Source: Strigamia acuminata (Eukaryota > Arthropoda > Chilopoda > Geophilomorpha > Linotaeniidae). From it: a stretch of 64,000 nt of DNA. Each line of letters starts with the position of its first letter. The first letter of the stretch is position 1. The notes beneath the pieces are model-generated. The model made no database searches and was not told the origin of the DNA. It saw only the letters and a list, made by a program, of their open reading frames with translations. Of the stretch, positions 33,401 to 44,955 are shown in pieces. The DNA is taken from positions 22,036,427-22,100,426 of the forward strand of contig OX442315.1 of assembly GCA_949358305.1 (NCBI GenBank), given 5' to 3'. The translations under genes and the position numbers were made by a program.

Positions 33401-36400
33401 GATAGTCTTAATTCATTTCTTCGTATAATCGGAAATAATCAGCATTAAACTAAAATAAAAACAGTCAAAATAGTTGTATAATGACGGGATGAGATAGAAT
33501 TAGATAAATTGTAAGGGCAGGACGAGGTCTTGACCAAGTTATTAAAATGTCCTGCTGAATTTTATGTTGTGTCTATTAAGATAAATCTTTTACGAGTTGT
33601 AATCACACCTTAAGTGGAAACAAGTTTCTTATAATGACTCATGCGCGTTATCGGGTGTAATAAAAAAACTCATATTCAGACTTGCTCTCTGGGATAATAA
33701 ATTGAAGAACGTTGACAACTTGCAACAACTAAGGTATAAACTGCTCAAGCACGCCTTTTATTTTCGTCTTTTTACCTCTGTCTTTTTATGCCGGTGGATA
33801 AACTAAAATATATAAAAGCTGCAACTATTTCACAAAATATCATCAGCTTTTATAGTTGGAGAAAAATATTTTACAGTTGCACTTTATCAGTTATTGCAGT
33901 AAATTTCAATTTCCTAAACTTATGTTGGTCTTTATAAAGTTAGTATAAAGATATTATTATTATGGCACTTGTATATAAGAACATCTATCTCGATGCGCAC
34001 TTTCTTTACGATAATAATAAATACCAGACTCAATTTTGAAAGTTGTAATTTTCTTCCAATAGAAGAATTTATTCAGTTCACTTGCGAGTTTCCTATGTTT
34101 GCCCAACGTCAAATCATGTTATAGTAACGTCCTCATGTGTGATATTCAAACGTGTTATATAATAGCTCCTTCCAGCACCACAAAAGGCGCGAAATTGCGA
34201 AATATTACAAAAGTATTTTATTTTTTTTATTTACTACATTCTTCAAAATAAAATTGCTCTTATTATGTTTATGCCGAAAAAGAGTTGGGCCACCACTATC
34301 AAAATATGTACCGTACCTATCGGTTTTATTTTTATTTTAAATTCTATTTTTCCTAAACACATCAAAGACTGACAGTCTTGAGTTGAACACTTTAATACAC
34401 TGCTGATATTGTGCTTAGGTAGTTGGAATCTCCCTTGCATCTTTTGACTCTTCTAAACTGCAAATTCATTTTTGCACACAAAAAAACTACATCCAAAAAT
34501 TGCACGCTGCAATTGAAGCTGAAGTTAAACACAAACACAAAAACACACCAACACGTAAAACACACGCGACACGACTTCGTTTATGCAGCTACTGCTTTTT
34601 CAGATTTTATTTTAAAAATTCAACATTTTTGGGAATTAATTTTCTGAAGGTCATTCCAGGGTCAACTCCATTTTTTCAATGAACACCCCCAAATTTTTCT
34701 TACAGATTCGTAATCTACGCATAAAAATAAGCCACATTTGTTTAACACGGATAGTTAGCAGAGTTTCTAGACTATCTTTCTTGTCCAAAAACATTCCAAA
34801 TTTTTTTTTAAATGAGCCAAAAAAAAAAACTACTAAAAAATAATGCTCAATCGATAAGAAATGACATAAAATCGATTAATGTGGTCAGAATTTGCGTTAT
34901 CTGCCATCATTGCAGAGATATGAGCTAAAAACAGAGTTGTGGTCAAACCAGATAATCACATGAAGTTTGACCATTGTTGTGGTTCTATCAGGTTACGATC
35001 TAATATCGGTTATCGCCGACTTACACGGATGTAAATACACCCGGGAACTGCTTGTTCGACATAAAAAAGTAATATGTTTTGCCTCAATAGCGTTTGTTTG
35101 ACATATGGTAGTTCTTAAACGTTTGGGAAAAGCTGTTGCTTTCAAGAATAATGTCAAAAGCTATTAGCTAGAAAGTAATGATAATTATTATTTTAATTCA
35201 TTTTTAAGTCAAAATTGATTTTTAAATTGTTTGTTTAGAACGAAAATGGAAGTGGGGATAAAAATACACAGACGGATAAAGTTAGCGTAAAGCAATTGAT
35301 ATTGAAAAACCATTAATGGATTTATCAAACGCAAAAAAAAGAATGACGCTCAAAGTAATGCTTGGACTAAAAAAATCCTTATACAGCAGTTTTGTCCAAG
35401 AAGATGGTAAAAAAAAGTTATCAAACTGCAAGCATTACAAAACAAAGCAATTAAATTTTGGCTAGTAGAGGCCACGTACAAGCTGAAACATCAACTGAAT
35501 TATAAAAACTAATTACTCGTTTAAATACCATATACCGTTTATCCTGTTATTATTTTGTGAATTTTGTAAGAAAAAATTGAAATAACCTTTTCACCTGTAT
35601 GTCAGATGTCAAGTTTCATTAAAGTGTTTATTACAAAAATTTAGCACAAACTTTTACTGCCGTACGCAGCAAATATTGAAGTTTCACACAAAATGCTATG
35701 CTATTAGAGGGCTGTAAAACCAAACAACTGGAGGTATTAAAAGTGATAGTGCATACTCTTGGGCAAAGCAAAGTTATTGATACTGCTTAAATGTACTTTG
35801 CTGATTACACGTTTCAGCAAGATATGCTTTGAATTGCCAGTATTTTTTAGAAAAACCTAACATTCTTAGCATAGAAATAGAAATCTGTACAGTACTTTAT
35901 ATTAAATCTAGCATAGCAAACACTCCACACAATTTCCAGCTTTTTAATAAAAAAAATTTACCAAATAAAATATTGTTGGTTGAAATGAGTCGTAAATAAC
36001 AATTTTTTTTATTATAATATTTTTTTTTTTTACCAAACTCAAACTCACGGTTTGGTATTAAATGAAACTCAAGCAATCATTATATAAAAAACGGTATTCT
36101 AAAAAAGTTTTGGTCAATATAAAAAATTGTTGTTGAGTATCTAGACATCACGTTAGCCCGATATAGGTGAACGCATAACCCCACGTTGAAATGGGACCAA
36201 ACATTGGGCAATAAAAGCTGAAGTCTTTTACTTTTTGTTTCAAACTGTTCGAGCTGTAACAACGAGTAGCTGCTCAAAAATAAAAGTTTTAATCAACTTG
36301 AGGTTTTTTTTTTATACAAGATAGTTTGATACTGTTAACGAAAACTTAATCTTTGTTATTCACCTTAACTTGCAATTCGGAACTCTTATTGCAAGACAGA

Positions 36401-37343
36401 CTTAAAAAGAACCATTAACTGAGTTTAGCACTTTGCAAAGTCGGTTTTCATTGCAAAAATTAGGAGATAAAGTGTATTCACTTCTAGCACTAAAAACTAC
36501 TGAACCGTATCAAAGATTTTACGAATTTTAATCTGAAATTGTATATAAATAACTTATAATTTAAAGTAAACAATTTCCGGGTTTCCTTTAAAAATATAAA
36601 AGTCATGCAAAGTAAATACTCTGTACAGTAATAAAATCTCCCAACATTTTGCACTTTCATTTTATTTCAATGGTCTTGATAAGGAAATTGAAATAAGAGC
36701 AGTTACCAAAGCTGACTTGAAACACTAAAAACTGCACTAAAAACTGCATATCCTTCTTTTGGCAAAAGTTACGAATGAACGTCGACCACAATTTAATGAC
36801 AAGTTCGCACTTTTGTTCAGCCTGAGATCAAGGCGGAGAGACCCGAGGGAAAACGATACAGAGGTACAGTCTTCATAAATTATAGTTAACATGTGTATAG
36901 GCCTAAAACTGCACATATCGCATCGCGCTATTGCAAAAACTAGTGCTATGTTTATACCTTACTACTTATATCTTGCTCGCACAAGAATATTTGAACTAGC
37001 CTAACATTCACAGCTGGTCTTAAAATTGGTGCGAACGAATTTAGCCCAAAATTATCCAGTTTAAAACCAGCTTGAGCAAAATTTATTTCACTTACTTAGA
37101 AGTTACACATTTCAAAACCCAAGCAGAAAGTAATATTGGTTTTGTACTGGCCTACCATCACTTGTGTTGAACCAATATATTTCCGAGTAGTTTTCCTCAT
37201 TATGCCCATATTGGCAACCACTATTGGCGTTTAATTGGTAAAATATTACACATAAGCTTACCAATATGTTTGTCCAATATTTTTTTGTATTATGTTTTAA
37301 ATGTTGGAAGTTGGAAACATATTTGAAATAAAGCAAATAATTG
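30434..37343. other. Non-coding intron stretch to the right of the retrotransposon
   Basis: This is AT-rich DNA without convincing exons on either strand. The short open frames (for example near 34150-34680 and 36080-36277) have the composition expected of random AT-rich sequence. Confidence 0.5.
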
Positions 37344-37495
37344 CACTAGGCCAGGGGTCGGCAACCTGTGGCTCGCGAGCCGCATGCAGCTCTTTCGATG
37401 TCAAGATATACTTGATATCTATATACCTAATCCTAATCCTAAATTGTAACTTTTGGCTCTTCCGTTTCAAAAGGTTGCCGACCCCTGCACTAGGC
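37344..37495. mobile_element. hAT-type MITE with 8-bp target duplication
   Basis: The element at 37352-37487 (136 bp) begins CAGGGGTCGGCAACCT and ends with an inverse, AGGTTGCCGACCCCTG. It is flanked by the 8-bp duplication CACTAGGC (37344-37351 and 37488-37495). It has no coding capacity. Confidence 0.92.
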
Positions 37496-37565
37496 GCATT
37501 CAATAACTTCTCGCCTAAATTTTCGTCTCCACGAATTTTTAGACGAAATGTTTTGTTTCTGAATG

Positions 37566-37633
37566 CAATCGTTTATTTGGGAAATAAACGATTGTTTAAC
37601 TGCCAAACTTGATCTGGGATTCCAGATCAAGTT
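37566..37633. repeat. Two adjacent perfect hairpins
   Basis: CAATCGTTTATTT (37566-37578) pairs with 37582-37594 across GGG. AACTTGATCTGG (37606-37617) pairs with 37622-37633 across GATT. The architecture resembles 4028-4080, although the sequences differ. Confidence 0.7.
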
Positions 37634-37973
37634 CTAGGCCATATCCCCGCTGGCATACGGGTATTTTTTTCGAGATTTTGCTTCACTCGCCTTTTTCTAT
37701 TGTTTCCAGCCCAAATAATAACCATAGTAATGATCATTATTGTTGTTTACCCTAAACAAACAATAACTGCTTCAAAATTGTACGCAAATTCAAGATGGCT
37801 GCCAACAATACTCGATTTGCACGAGTTTACTCATTGCACGGACACAGAATAATACAGAATGGCCACTTCACCGCCATCTTGAATATGGGCGGAGCCAATC
37901 GGCAACACAACTCCCTGGTGGTGGCGATGGTGGTTACACTAGCAGACAACGTTATACAGTATAGTTACTGGTA

Positions 37974-38157
37974 CAGTCGAAACTCTTTATAACGAATCGC
38001 AAGAGACCCAAAAAATCGATTCGTTAAAACGAGAATTCGTTATATCAAAATTTTTTAACATGGTGTTCTATGGCCAGCCAACCAAACCAGCCATTTTAAA
38101 ATATTCGTTATATCAATAATTCGTTATATCGCGATTCGTTATAAAGAGTTTCGACTG
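37974..38157. mobile_element. pogo/Tigger-like MITE (TA target duplication)
   Basis: This 184-bp element has perfect 26-bp terminal inverted repeats beginning CAGTCGAAACTCTTTATAAC, flanked by TA on both sides (37972-37973 and 38158-38159). Ends of the CAGTCGA type with TA duplication are typical of the pogo branch of Tc1/mariner. It has no coding capacity. Confidence 0.88.
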
Positions 38158-38308
38158 TATATAGTTATGGTTTTCATGTTATGTTTTGCTAATATTTGCA
38201 TGACAATCGCTTGTGATGTAATTTTTCTAAAGAATTTTTGGCAGAAAAATAAACAATTGTATCTTTTGTCAGTTTCCTGCATTCGTTTTTATTTTCATCA
38301 CTTTTTAA

Positions 38309-38407
38309 ATGTCAAAATCAAAGGGGCACCATTGCTTTGCTATTGGATGCATAAGCAATAGAGAAGCATGTCCAGGATTTCCTAATGAAAAGGATGCTTT
38401 GAGATAA
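38309..38407 (+). pseudogene. THAP-type zinc-finger fragment
   Basis: This is an ATG-started 32-codon frame. The order of C-x4-C (CFAIGC), N-R and a later F-P (GFPNEKDALR) matches the first 25 or so residues of THAP DNA-binding domains. A stop replaces the rest of the domain, including the second Cys/His pair and the AVPTIF region. The last bases are part of a roughly 40-bp direct repeat (about 38384-38425 and 38515-38558). It is probably a transposase remnant rather than a host gene. Confidence 0.45.
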
Positions 38408-38893
38408 TGTAATAATTAATTCTAAGTAATGAAATAAATTTTATTAAAAATCAAAATTAAAAATTTTAAAACTAATTGTATTTTTTTATGAAATATTAAA
38501 TTAAATTTGATTCCAAATAAAAAGGATGCTTTGAAAGTAATTTAATAATTAATTCCAATGCAAAAAATTCAAATTATTTGTTTTGTACTTCTTTTTTAAG
38601 ATAAAAATTCGTAGAAATTAATGGAAAAATAAGAAATGTTTCAAATAAGTAAAGAAAATATTAATAAACTGCTAGTCAGTGAATAAATATATAGTTTAGC
38701 AAACATATCTTCGAGTAATTATTTTTTGAACTCCATTTGAAACTTCCAAACAAAATTTAAAGCCATTCCCTGCTTGTTTGTTGTCTGTTGCCGTGTAACC
38801 ACCATCGCCGCCACTGGTCGCGCTGCAGTCGTTGTGTTGCAACAATGACTTCAGTCAACATCAAACGCGGTGGGCGGAGTGGCCATTCTGTGG

Positions 38894-39428
38894 CATGGAG
38901 ACCTGTTTAGGTCGCTTATTTTCAGCCCGTTGAAACCGGGGTTGAAACCCATTTAAACGAGCTTTTAAACAAGAATCTCGTTTAAAAGTTCGTGCAAATG
39001 TTAGCCGTTATTGCAAAATTTTATTAAATGTTTATTGTTGGCCTAATATTACAGCCAATTAAAAACAAGCGATGAGGCAATATTACTTGCTGCTTGAGAA
39101 ACCATACACCATATATGATTAGATATTTCTTTTATGATTACCGTTTAAGCTCAACTCTATAGTTTAGAATTGAACTCGGAATTGAAATCGAAAAGCATTT
39201 AACTGCTGCGACTTAAACAGCAATAATAAATAAATCAAATTATATTTACGATTACGAGGGATCTGACGGAAACAGGTTTTAGTCATTTTACGTAACTTAT
39301 TACAGCGAAGTTCGTATATTAAACTGCCTCCCACCCCATTAAACGTTCGTTTACAAAATGCGATAAGTGAACATAAATTCAAATTTCGCAAATTTCCAAC
39401 TATAAAACCATTATACTTCTGTACTTAC
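38894..39428. other. Intron stretch adjoining receptor exon 1
   Basis: This contains short inverted repeats (for example CTTTTAAAC...GTTTAAAAG near 38970) and nothing else recognisable before the splice donor of exon 1. Confidence 0.4.
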
Positions 39429-40437
39429 TAAGCGGAAGAATAAAAAAGAACGGAAACCAACATAAGATGAACACTCCCACAACAATTCCGAGCGTCTTGG
39501 CAGCTTTTTTCTGTCGTTTGAACTTGGCCAGTCGTCCCTGTTGACCCGATACAACTTGCAGACAGCTTGGACTTAAATTCAAGTTATCACACGATTGCAA
39601 GCGAGTTCCAACTCCGCCTGTATGCACACGAAGCGTCACTTCGGACGTGGAACCACTGGCACCGGAAGACTCGATGCTTCCACCACTCGCTTTAGTAGTT
39701 TTGATGCCGCGCTCTAAAAATCGTGTTTGTCGAACGGCAGCACGATAAATCCTCGCGTAAACGATTAAAATCACACACGTGGGAATGTAAAAAGAACCAG
39801 ACACCGAAAAAAGAACATAGCCCGGTTGACTAGTCACATTGCACTCATTCTCGTCTTCCGACGGCGGTTCTTTCCACCCGAAAAGAGGTCCGACAGAAAT
39901 GACTATCGACGCTATCCATATAAAAAAAATAAACCAAACAGAACGTTTTTCAGTCATTATGGTTGTGTAGGTCAAAGGCCGCGATACTCCGATGTATCGA
40001 TCGACACTAATCACGCACAAACTCATAATAGATGCAGTGCAGCACAAAACATCCACAGCTGCCCACACGTCGCAGAACACTTGGCCAAACGACCACCTTC
40101 CCAGAACCTCTAAACTAGCCGAGAAAGGTAAAACAGTTGTTCCCAGCAGTAGGTCAGCGACGGCCAAGTTCACTATGAAGTAATTAGTACTGGACCGCAG
40201 ATGCAAGTTGAACATTACGGCTACTAAAACGAGGATGTTACCGCCAATTGTGAGCAAAACGATAAACCCTAAAGCGACTCCTTTGATTACCATCACAGCT
40301 AATTCGCCGGACGAGATGAACGTGGCTACATCGGTTGTAAAATTGTCGTTAACGCTGTTCGAAGTTTGGTCATTTTCCAGGCACCAAGTTAAGTTTAGAC
40401 CGATACAAGAATTCAAAGTTGCCGGATAGTCTACCAT
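39429..40437 (-). CDS. Alpha-1-adrenergic/octopamine-type amine GPCR, exon 1 (N-terminus to TM6)
   Basis: This exon encodes residues 1-336 from ATG 40437; an in-frame stop lies about 100 nt upstream with no other in-frame ATG between. It is a class A receptor for a catechol or phenol amine at the plasma membrane. There are N-glycosylation sites at about residues 15 and 32, and TM2 contains LAVADLLLG. TM3 reads VWAAVDVLCCTAS with amine-binding Asp129, followed by DRY 146-148. The disulfide is Cys122-Cys199, and TM5 serines lie in LFSVSGSFYIP. ICL3 includes SEVTLRVH and KAAKTLGIVVG, and TM6 has CWFP 326-329. TM3, ECL2 (VGPLFGWKEP) and ICL3 look like vertebrate ADRA1; RIYRAAVRQTR and the TM7 GYCNS also resemble insect OAMB receptors. 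The exon ends CTT-A at GTAAGTAC, phase 1. The ligand cannot be read from the sequence. Confidence 0.95.
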
Positions 40438-40777
40438 CTCAGGGGATAAAATCCACTTGCTGGCATTGGCAAAAGAAATTTCTTCGTCACAACACGTGCA
40501 AGTCTTCCGGATGCATATAAAAAGCTCATCGATCGTTCAAAGTGATTACAACGTCGTTGACGACTTGGAAGTTTCTTGTGAGAACTCTGCTGCTTGCACC
40601 TATCATCAGAATCAGTCTTCTGAAGATTCACACACTCATCATCCGTCTTGACGATGTTTTGATGGCTGTTGTCTAACACGCCACCTGCTGTCCAATTCCT
40701 ACATCAACTGCGTCGCATTCGAGTTATTTGTCATCACAAAATCATCCGTCGCGTCCATTCATAAATCAATTCGGGAT
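40438..40777 (-). other. Receptor 5' UTR within exon 1, with upstream ORFs and a probable acceptor
   Basis: On the minus strand a long pyrimidine tract and CACCCCTGTTTAG end at 40778, a strong acceptor. The receptor transcript therefore probably has further 5' non-coding exon(s) to the right. The 340-nt leader has several upstream ATGs. One (40529) opens a 32-codon frame whose stop (40433-40431) overlaps the receptor start codon region, which should lower initiation at the main ATG. Confidence 0.5.
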
Positions 40778-43355
40778 CTAAACAGGGGTGAAAAAAAAAT
40801 GAAAAATAAAAAATGAATTTTTTTAATAAAAGTTTTTTAATAATAAGATTGCGTGCTATTTAAAACTTTTTAAACTTTAAATATTTTTACATAAAATATG
40901 GTATATTTTCTTAACTTAAAGTTTCTAACTCATAACCATTCACATTTCATCTGCGAACTTGAATAAAATTCCACTACAATATGATAATCCTCTTGTTAAA
41001 TTTTCCTCTTTTACCTAAAGGACATCAAAAATGTTGAATTTGAAATGATTTGCTGGTACAGAATTAAGTGCTTTCATTCTTGGAGGCGAAGAGAGAAATA
41101 GGATAAAATTCTCCTATTAGATGTACTGATCGATAATGGAAGTCATTGAATGCCAGGCCATGGCTTTAGGGTCCAACAGGTCTACCTGAAAGAAAACGTC
41201 ATCCAATGTATTGAATTTCAGACAAATTTGATTGAATTTGTGACCATCCCAAGTTACATAGGTATATGCTTCTTGCTTCTTGTTATCTTATTTCGATAAA
41301 ATAAATACAAATTTAAACCAAATTCAATTATTCAATTCAAACTTTCAAGCTTACTGCATAAAAATATTCTCAACAAAATATTACTGTAGATGCATAGCAA
41401 TGAATATTTAAATCTAAACCGCAAACAATGGCAAAATCCATTTACTGTTTGAATAGCAGCCGCAATGAAAAATCCACCTATACATAAAGAAATAAACAAT
41501 CGAGTTACGTTCGAAGAAATGTTTGCAAGTAACACAATTTAATTCGAAATAAGGAAATTCTAATTTGCTAACAACTGTGACTGTTGAGAAGTAATGAATT
41601 CAAGAAGCAGAAAAACGGGATTCGTACTTAGTGCTTTGAGTAGCTAGCACAGTCTAATTTGACCACGGTTTCTAAATTGTTAACACTGCCCGCTCCAATT
41701 GAGTTTCCTTTCGCTACATTAAGAGTCGTGTAACCTTGAACACGATATACAACACGGTAATAGCAATTGTTATAAAGCCGCATTGAATTCATATCATTAC
41801 ATTCACTTCAACGCAAATTAACTTCCCTCTTCGTATTTCCTTTTTCTAAATTAGCATTTTCTCATCCTTAAACAGCATCACATCTACACTTGATTTCAAT
41901 TTATTGTATAGCTTTATTTTCGTAAATGCAACCTCAAAACCGAAATTAAAACTTGTGTATTCCAAGGTTTAGTCTGATTATCATCAGACTCTGAGTTTAA
42001 TTCTGTATCCTGTTGTGAGCGAGGAACCACAGAGAGAGAGACAAGAGTCGAATTCCAATTAAATTATCCCGCACTTGCACTCAACCTCTTGTGTGACAAG
42101 TTGCGCTGACGAGGCCTTCATTTACATGACACTTTGAGACCGAACAAACTCAAGCGACGAATTACATGAGTGATAGTAAAGTAAATCTCAGCACGATGCT
42201 CAGTGAAATAAACGATAAAAACAACTTTTTCAAACGTTAAATCTGCTTGGATTTGTCAACGATTAAATCAGAAACAAAAAAGAAAACTATTTTCCTTTGT
42301 ACGGTGTTGTACATCAAGTTTTCCGACTTTGGTAATTAGACTAATAAAAATGGTAATAAAATAACTAATAAATTCCACTTTATGTTAATTAACTAGTTTT
42401 ATGTAATCTGTGTAGAAGCGCGAGAAAAAGCGAATTCAAACTAATTAGAAACAAACTCTTGGTCGGAATTGATCAGAAGCAAGCAAACAAATGTCGGGTC
42501 ACTGATCTTCATTTATTTACGCTTTTCTCTTCCGTTCGAAATCCTAATTACTCAACAAATTAACATTCAGCTTAAAAGCCCTCAAAGTGGCCTATTTGTG
42601 ACTCAACTGTCTAAGCCAAGTGGCTTAAAAATCGTAACTCGACTGTAGTCATTGGACCCTACACGAATTGCGTCTTTTCCATTTGAATTCAAGCCAAGAA
42701 AAAAAGAAATAAAATAACACTTAAACCGATTTTATCTTTCAAAGATGGCTGTTTGTACATTCATTGAAATCAGCAGTAGGGTCGTAGAACATTACTACTC
42801 CTACAAAAGTCATGTTTTCTTTAAGCTGTTCTTGTCTTGTGCTAGCATGTCTGTTTATACTTCGCTTACTCTCTATGCAATCGTTTGCGCTTCAACGACG
42901 ACGATTAACAGTTGAATTGAAATAATCAATAACTCTTTTCGATAATAACTTAAATGATTAAAGCAATATTGTTCTCAACATACACCGAAAAATAAAATGA
43001 CCATGCCTTCCAAAGAATCCAATAAAGTTGGACATTAAAAAAGTTTGATATTGATTTTACTTTTAAAACTGTTTGGAAAATAAAGTTGATAAACAACACA
43101 AAACGTTAAGAAAAATATAAGAAGAAAAAAGTTTTCAAATATCAGATTTAAACTGCATTACGATAATTTAAAGGAATCCTTTCTTTCAGCCCGCATGACA
43201 CTTTATAGAACTAGTTTTATTGGGTGAACCAGACTAAATCGAATTCGTTTTCTGACTGACGTATATCACTTGAGGGCTAACACTAAAACTTTCTACTTTG
43301 ATTCCGATTTATATCACCCCTCCAAAAAAGTGAGAAAAAACAACGCCAACAACTA

Positions 43356-43838
43356 TCAAAAAAGGTATAAACTTCTTGCTTTTTGGTCACTATACTCTAA
43401 TATGTCACCGTGTACGTAATAAAGTGTTACATAAACTCCATGCCCAAAGCTCATAAAATCGTATTTTCGGTTAAGTTTTGGCCAGTTTAAATTATATTTC
43501 TTTCCCACAAAGTAACTGATATCGTTAAAAATAAACGAGATTTTGAGTAGAAACAGATTGCAAATCAGTTTTGAGGACTTGATAAGAGCGGCTGTTGTTA
43601 AATTCCGTGTATAGCTAAGTTTCAAGGCAACTGAAATAAAAGTTAACGATGTTTTGGTAAGCTTGAGGGCAACATCTGAGACCGAGCTTAGAAAAGGTAA
43701 TATAATTTCGACATAAGCTGTCATAACAATAAATGAGGTGCACCAAATGTAACTCTTGAAATAGGCCGACATGCCACTGCTGTTTAACGCTTGACAAACT
43801 GTTCTTGGCGTCGTTAATAAATAAAAGTTGTTGGACAA
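43356..43838 (-). CDS. Possible coding exon or decayed membrane-protein fragment
   Basis: This is a 160-codon open frame with a first ATG at 43772 (138 codons). It is unusually long for AT-rich non-coding DNA; my rough estimate is about one such frame or fewer by chance in the window. It has hydrophobic stretches (WCTSFIVMTAYVEIILPFL, SLTFISVALKL) and a mixed composition. No signal peptide, domain or homologue is recognised, and no convincing splice partners were found. Confidence 0.25.
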   Translation of the reverse strand: MSNNFYLLTTPRTVCQALNSSGMSAYFKSYIWCTSFIVMTAYVEIILPFLSSVSDVALKLTKTSLTFISVALKLSYTRNLTTAALIKSSKLICNLFLLKISFIFNDISYFVGKKYNLNWPKLNRKYDFMSFGHGVYVTLYYVHGDILEYSDQKARSLYLF

Positions 43839-44955
43839 ATAACAAAGCGAAAGCTCTACGTGTTAAAGATTAAGCTCATGCAGATTAGTGTAATTATAAG
43901 CAATTCATTTCGAAGCAACTTTCCGCCAAATATGATTTCTTTCCGACCAACAAGGATCCCTTAATTAAAATGGCACCGAGTGTTTATTAAAGCCTATAAA
44001 TTCGCTGCAACATATAATTTTACACATGAAGAAAACTCAAAATGTACATTTACCTTTTGGCAATGTGTACATCTCTGCGCAATTATCGTGTTTTTGAGCT
44101 ATAATTTAGTTTTTGGGGAAATTTGGTAAACATTGCACGGCTCATCGCGCAGGATCCAAACTTAAGCTACGTCTGTTGGGGGAAATTAGACTCAACACTC
44201 ACTTATAATTTGGGTAATTTATGCTAGACGATTTTAAAAAACTGCAGTGAATTATAGTTGAGTAGTGATTTACCGTACTTAGACGTCTAAATGGAAGTTT
44301 TTCCCTTTGTCTCGTGAATGTATATAGCATCCATTTACAAAAGAAAGAGAGGATTAAAACTCACTATAATTTTTACTTGAAGTATCCCACATGAAAAATG
44401 GAATGCAATGCAGTGCCATTAGTTACCTCCAGTAAGATCATTTTAATTTTTGTGCTCCGATGCACAAGATAAATAAAACATTTTTTTTTCTCCTTTCTAG
44501 ATCATCATATTTTTTTTAAAGCTGATAAAATGCAATTCTCATTACCACAAAAAGTAATTATGTACGACATAACCAGCTTAATACAGTATTAAGAATGAGT
44601 ATATGGTGATGGCAATCGATATCTGCAAGTCAAGCGTGCAGTGCGGCAACTAATACGTACTGGTAAGAACCACATGCTTTAGTAAAAAGCTAGAATACAC
44701 TTTATTTATACACACCAAAACCACTAAGCTCTTTTTTATTTTCATGCTTCAGAAAGAGAGCGAGCCTGCACATTAAACGCAGCTGGGTTACGCATTAATT
44801 ATTTTATTTACTCTTATAGAAATTAATTTTCTTCTTTCTTAAGAAATAAAAAGATATAAATTGCTGCGCCACAGAAAAAAGTAATAAAATAACTTTAAAC
44901 GAAGACTCGACACTCGTTTTTGTTCTTCATCCATATTTCACCAGCGCATAGTACT

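Larger units (their letters stand above)
37853..38893. mobile_element. Decayed transposon: inverted-repeat arms around a THAP-coding fragment
   Basis: The left arm (about 37853-37950) and the inverted right arm (about 38780-38893) share blocks such as ACAGAATGGCCACT, CAACACAAC and GGCGATGGTGGTTACAC, with divergence between them. Between the arms lie a nested pogo-like MITE, a short THAP-like reading frame (38309-38407) and a duplicated motif. A THAP domain at a transposase N-terminus is typical of P-element relatives. Outer ends and target duplications were not resolved. Confidence 0.5.
11409..39428 (-). other. 28-kb intron of the amine receptor gene
   Basis: The intron has donor GTAAGTAC (39428 downward) and acceptor TTTATTTCTAG (ending 11409) and interrupts the coding sequence at the TM6/ECL3 boundary. 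It is 28,020 bp long, nearly half of it the retrotransposon at 16774-30429. It also carries the other elements listed separately. Its unlisted stretches (11409-12163, 13364-16773 outside the small gene, 30434-37343) are AT-rich, and I see nothing else in them. Confidence 0.88.

Noticed and set aside
40508-40526. TATA box just upstream of the receptor ATG
   Set aside because: GCATATAAAAAG reads as TATA only on the plus strand, opposite to the gene, and lies inside the likely transcribed leader.
40431-40679. 82-codon minus-strand frame as a separate gene upstream of the receptor
   Set aside because: It has no ATG at its start (GTG). Only its last 32 codons start with ATG and are better seen as an upstream ORF.
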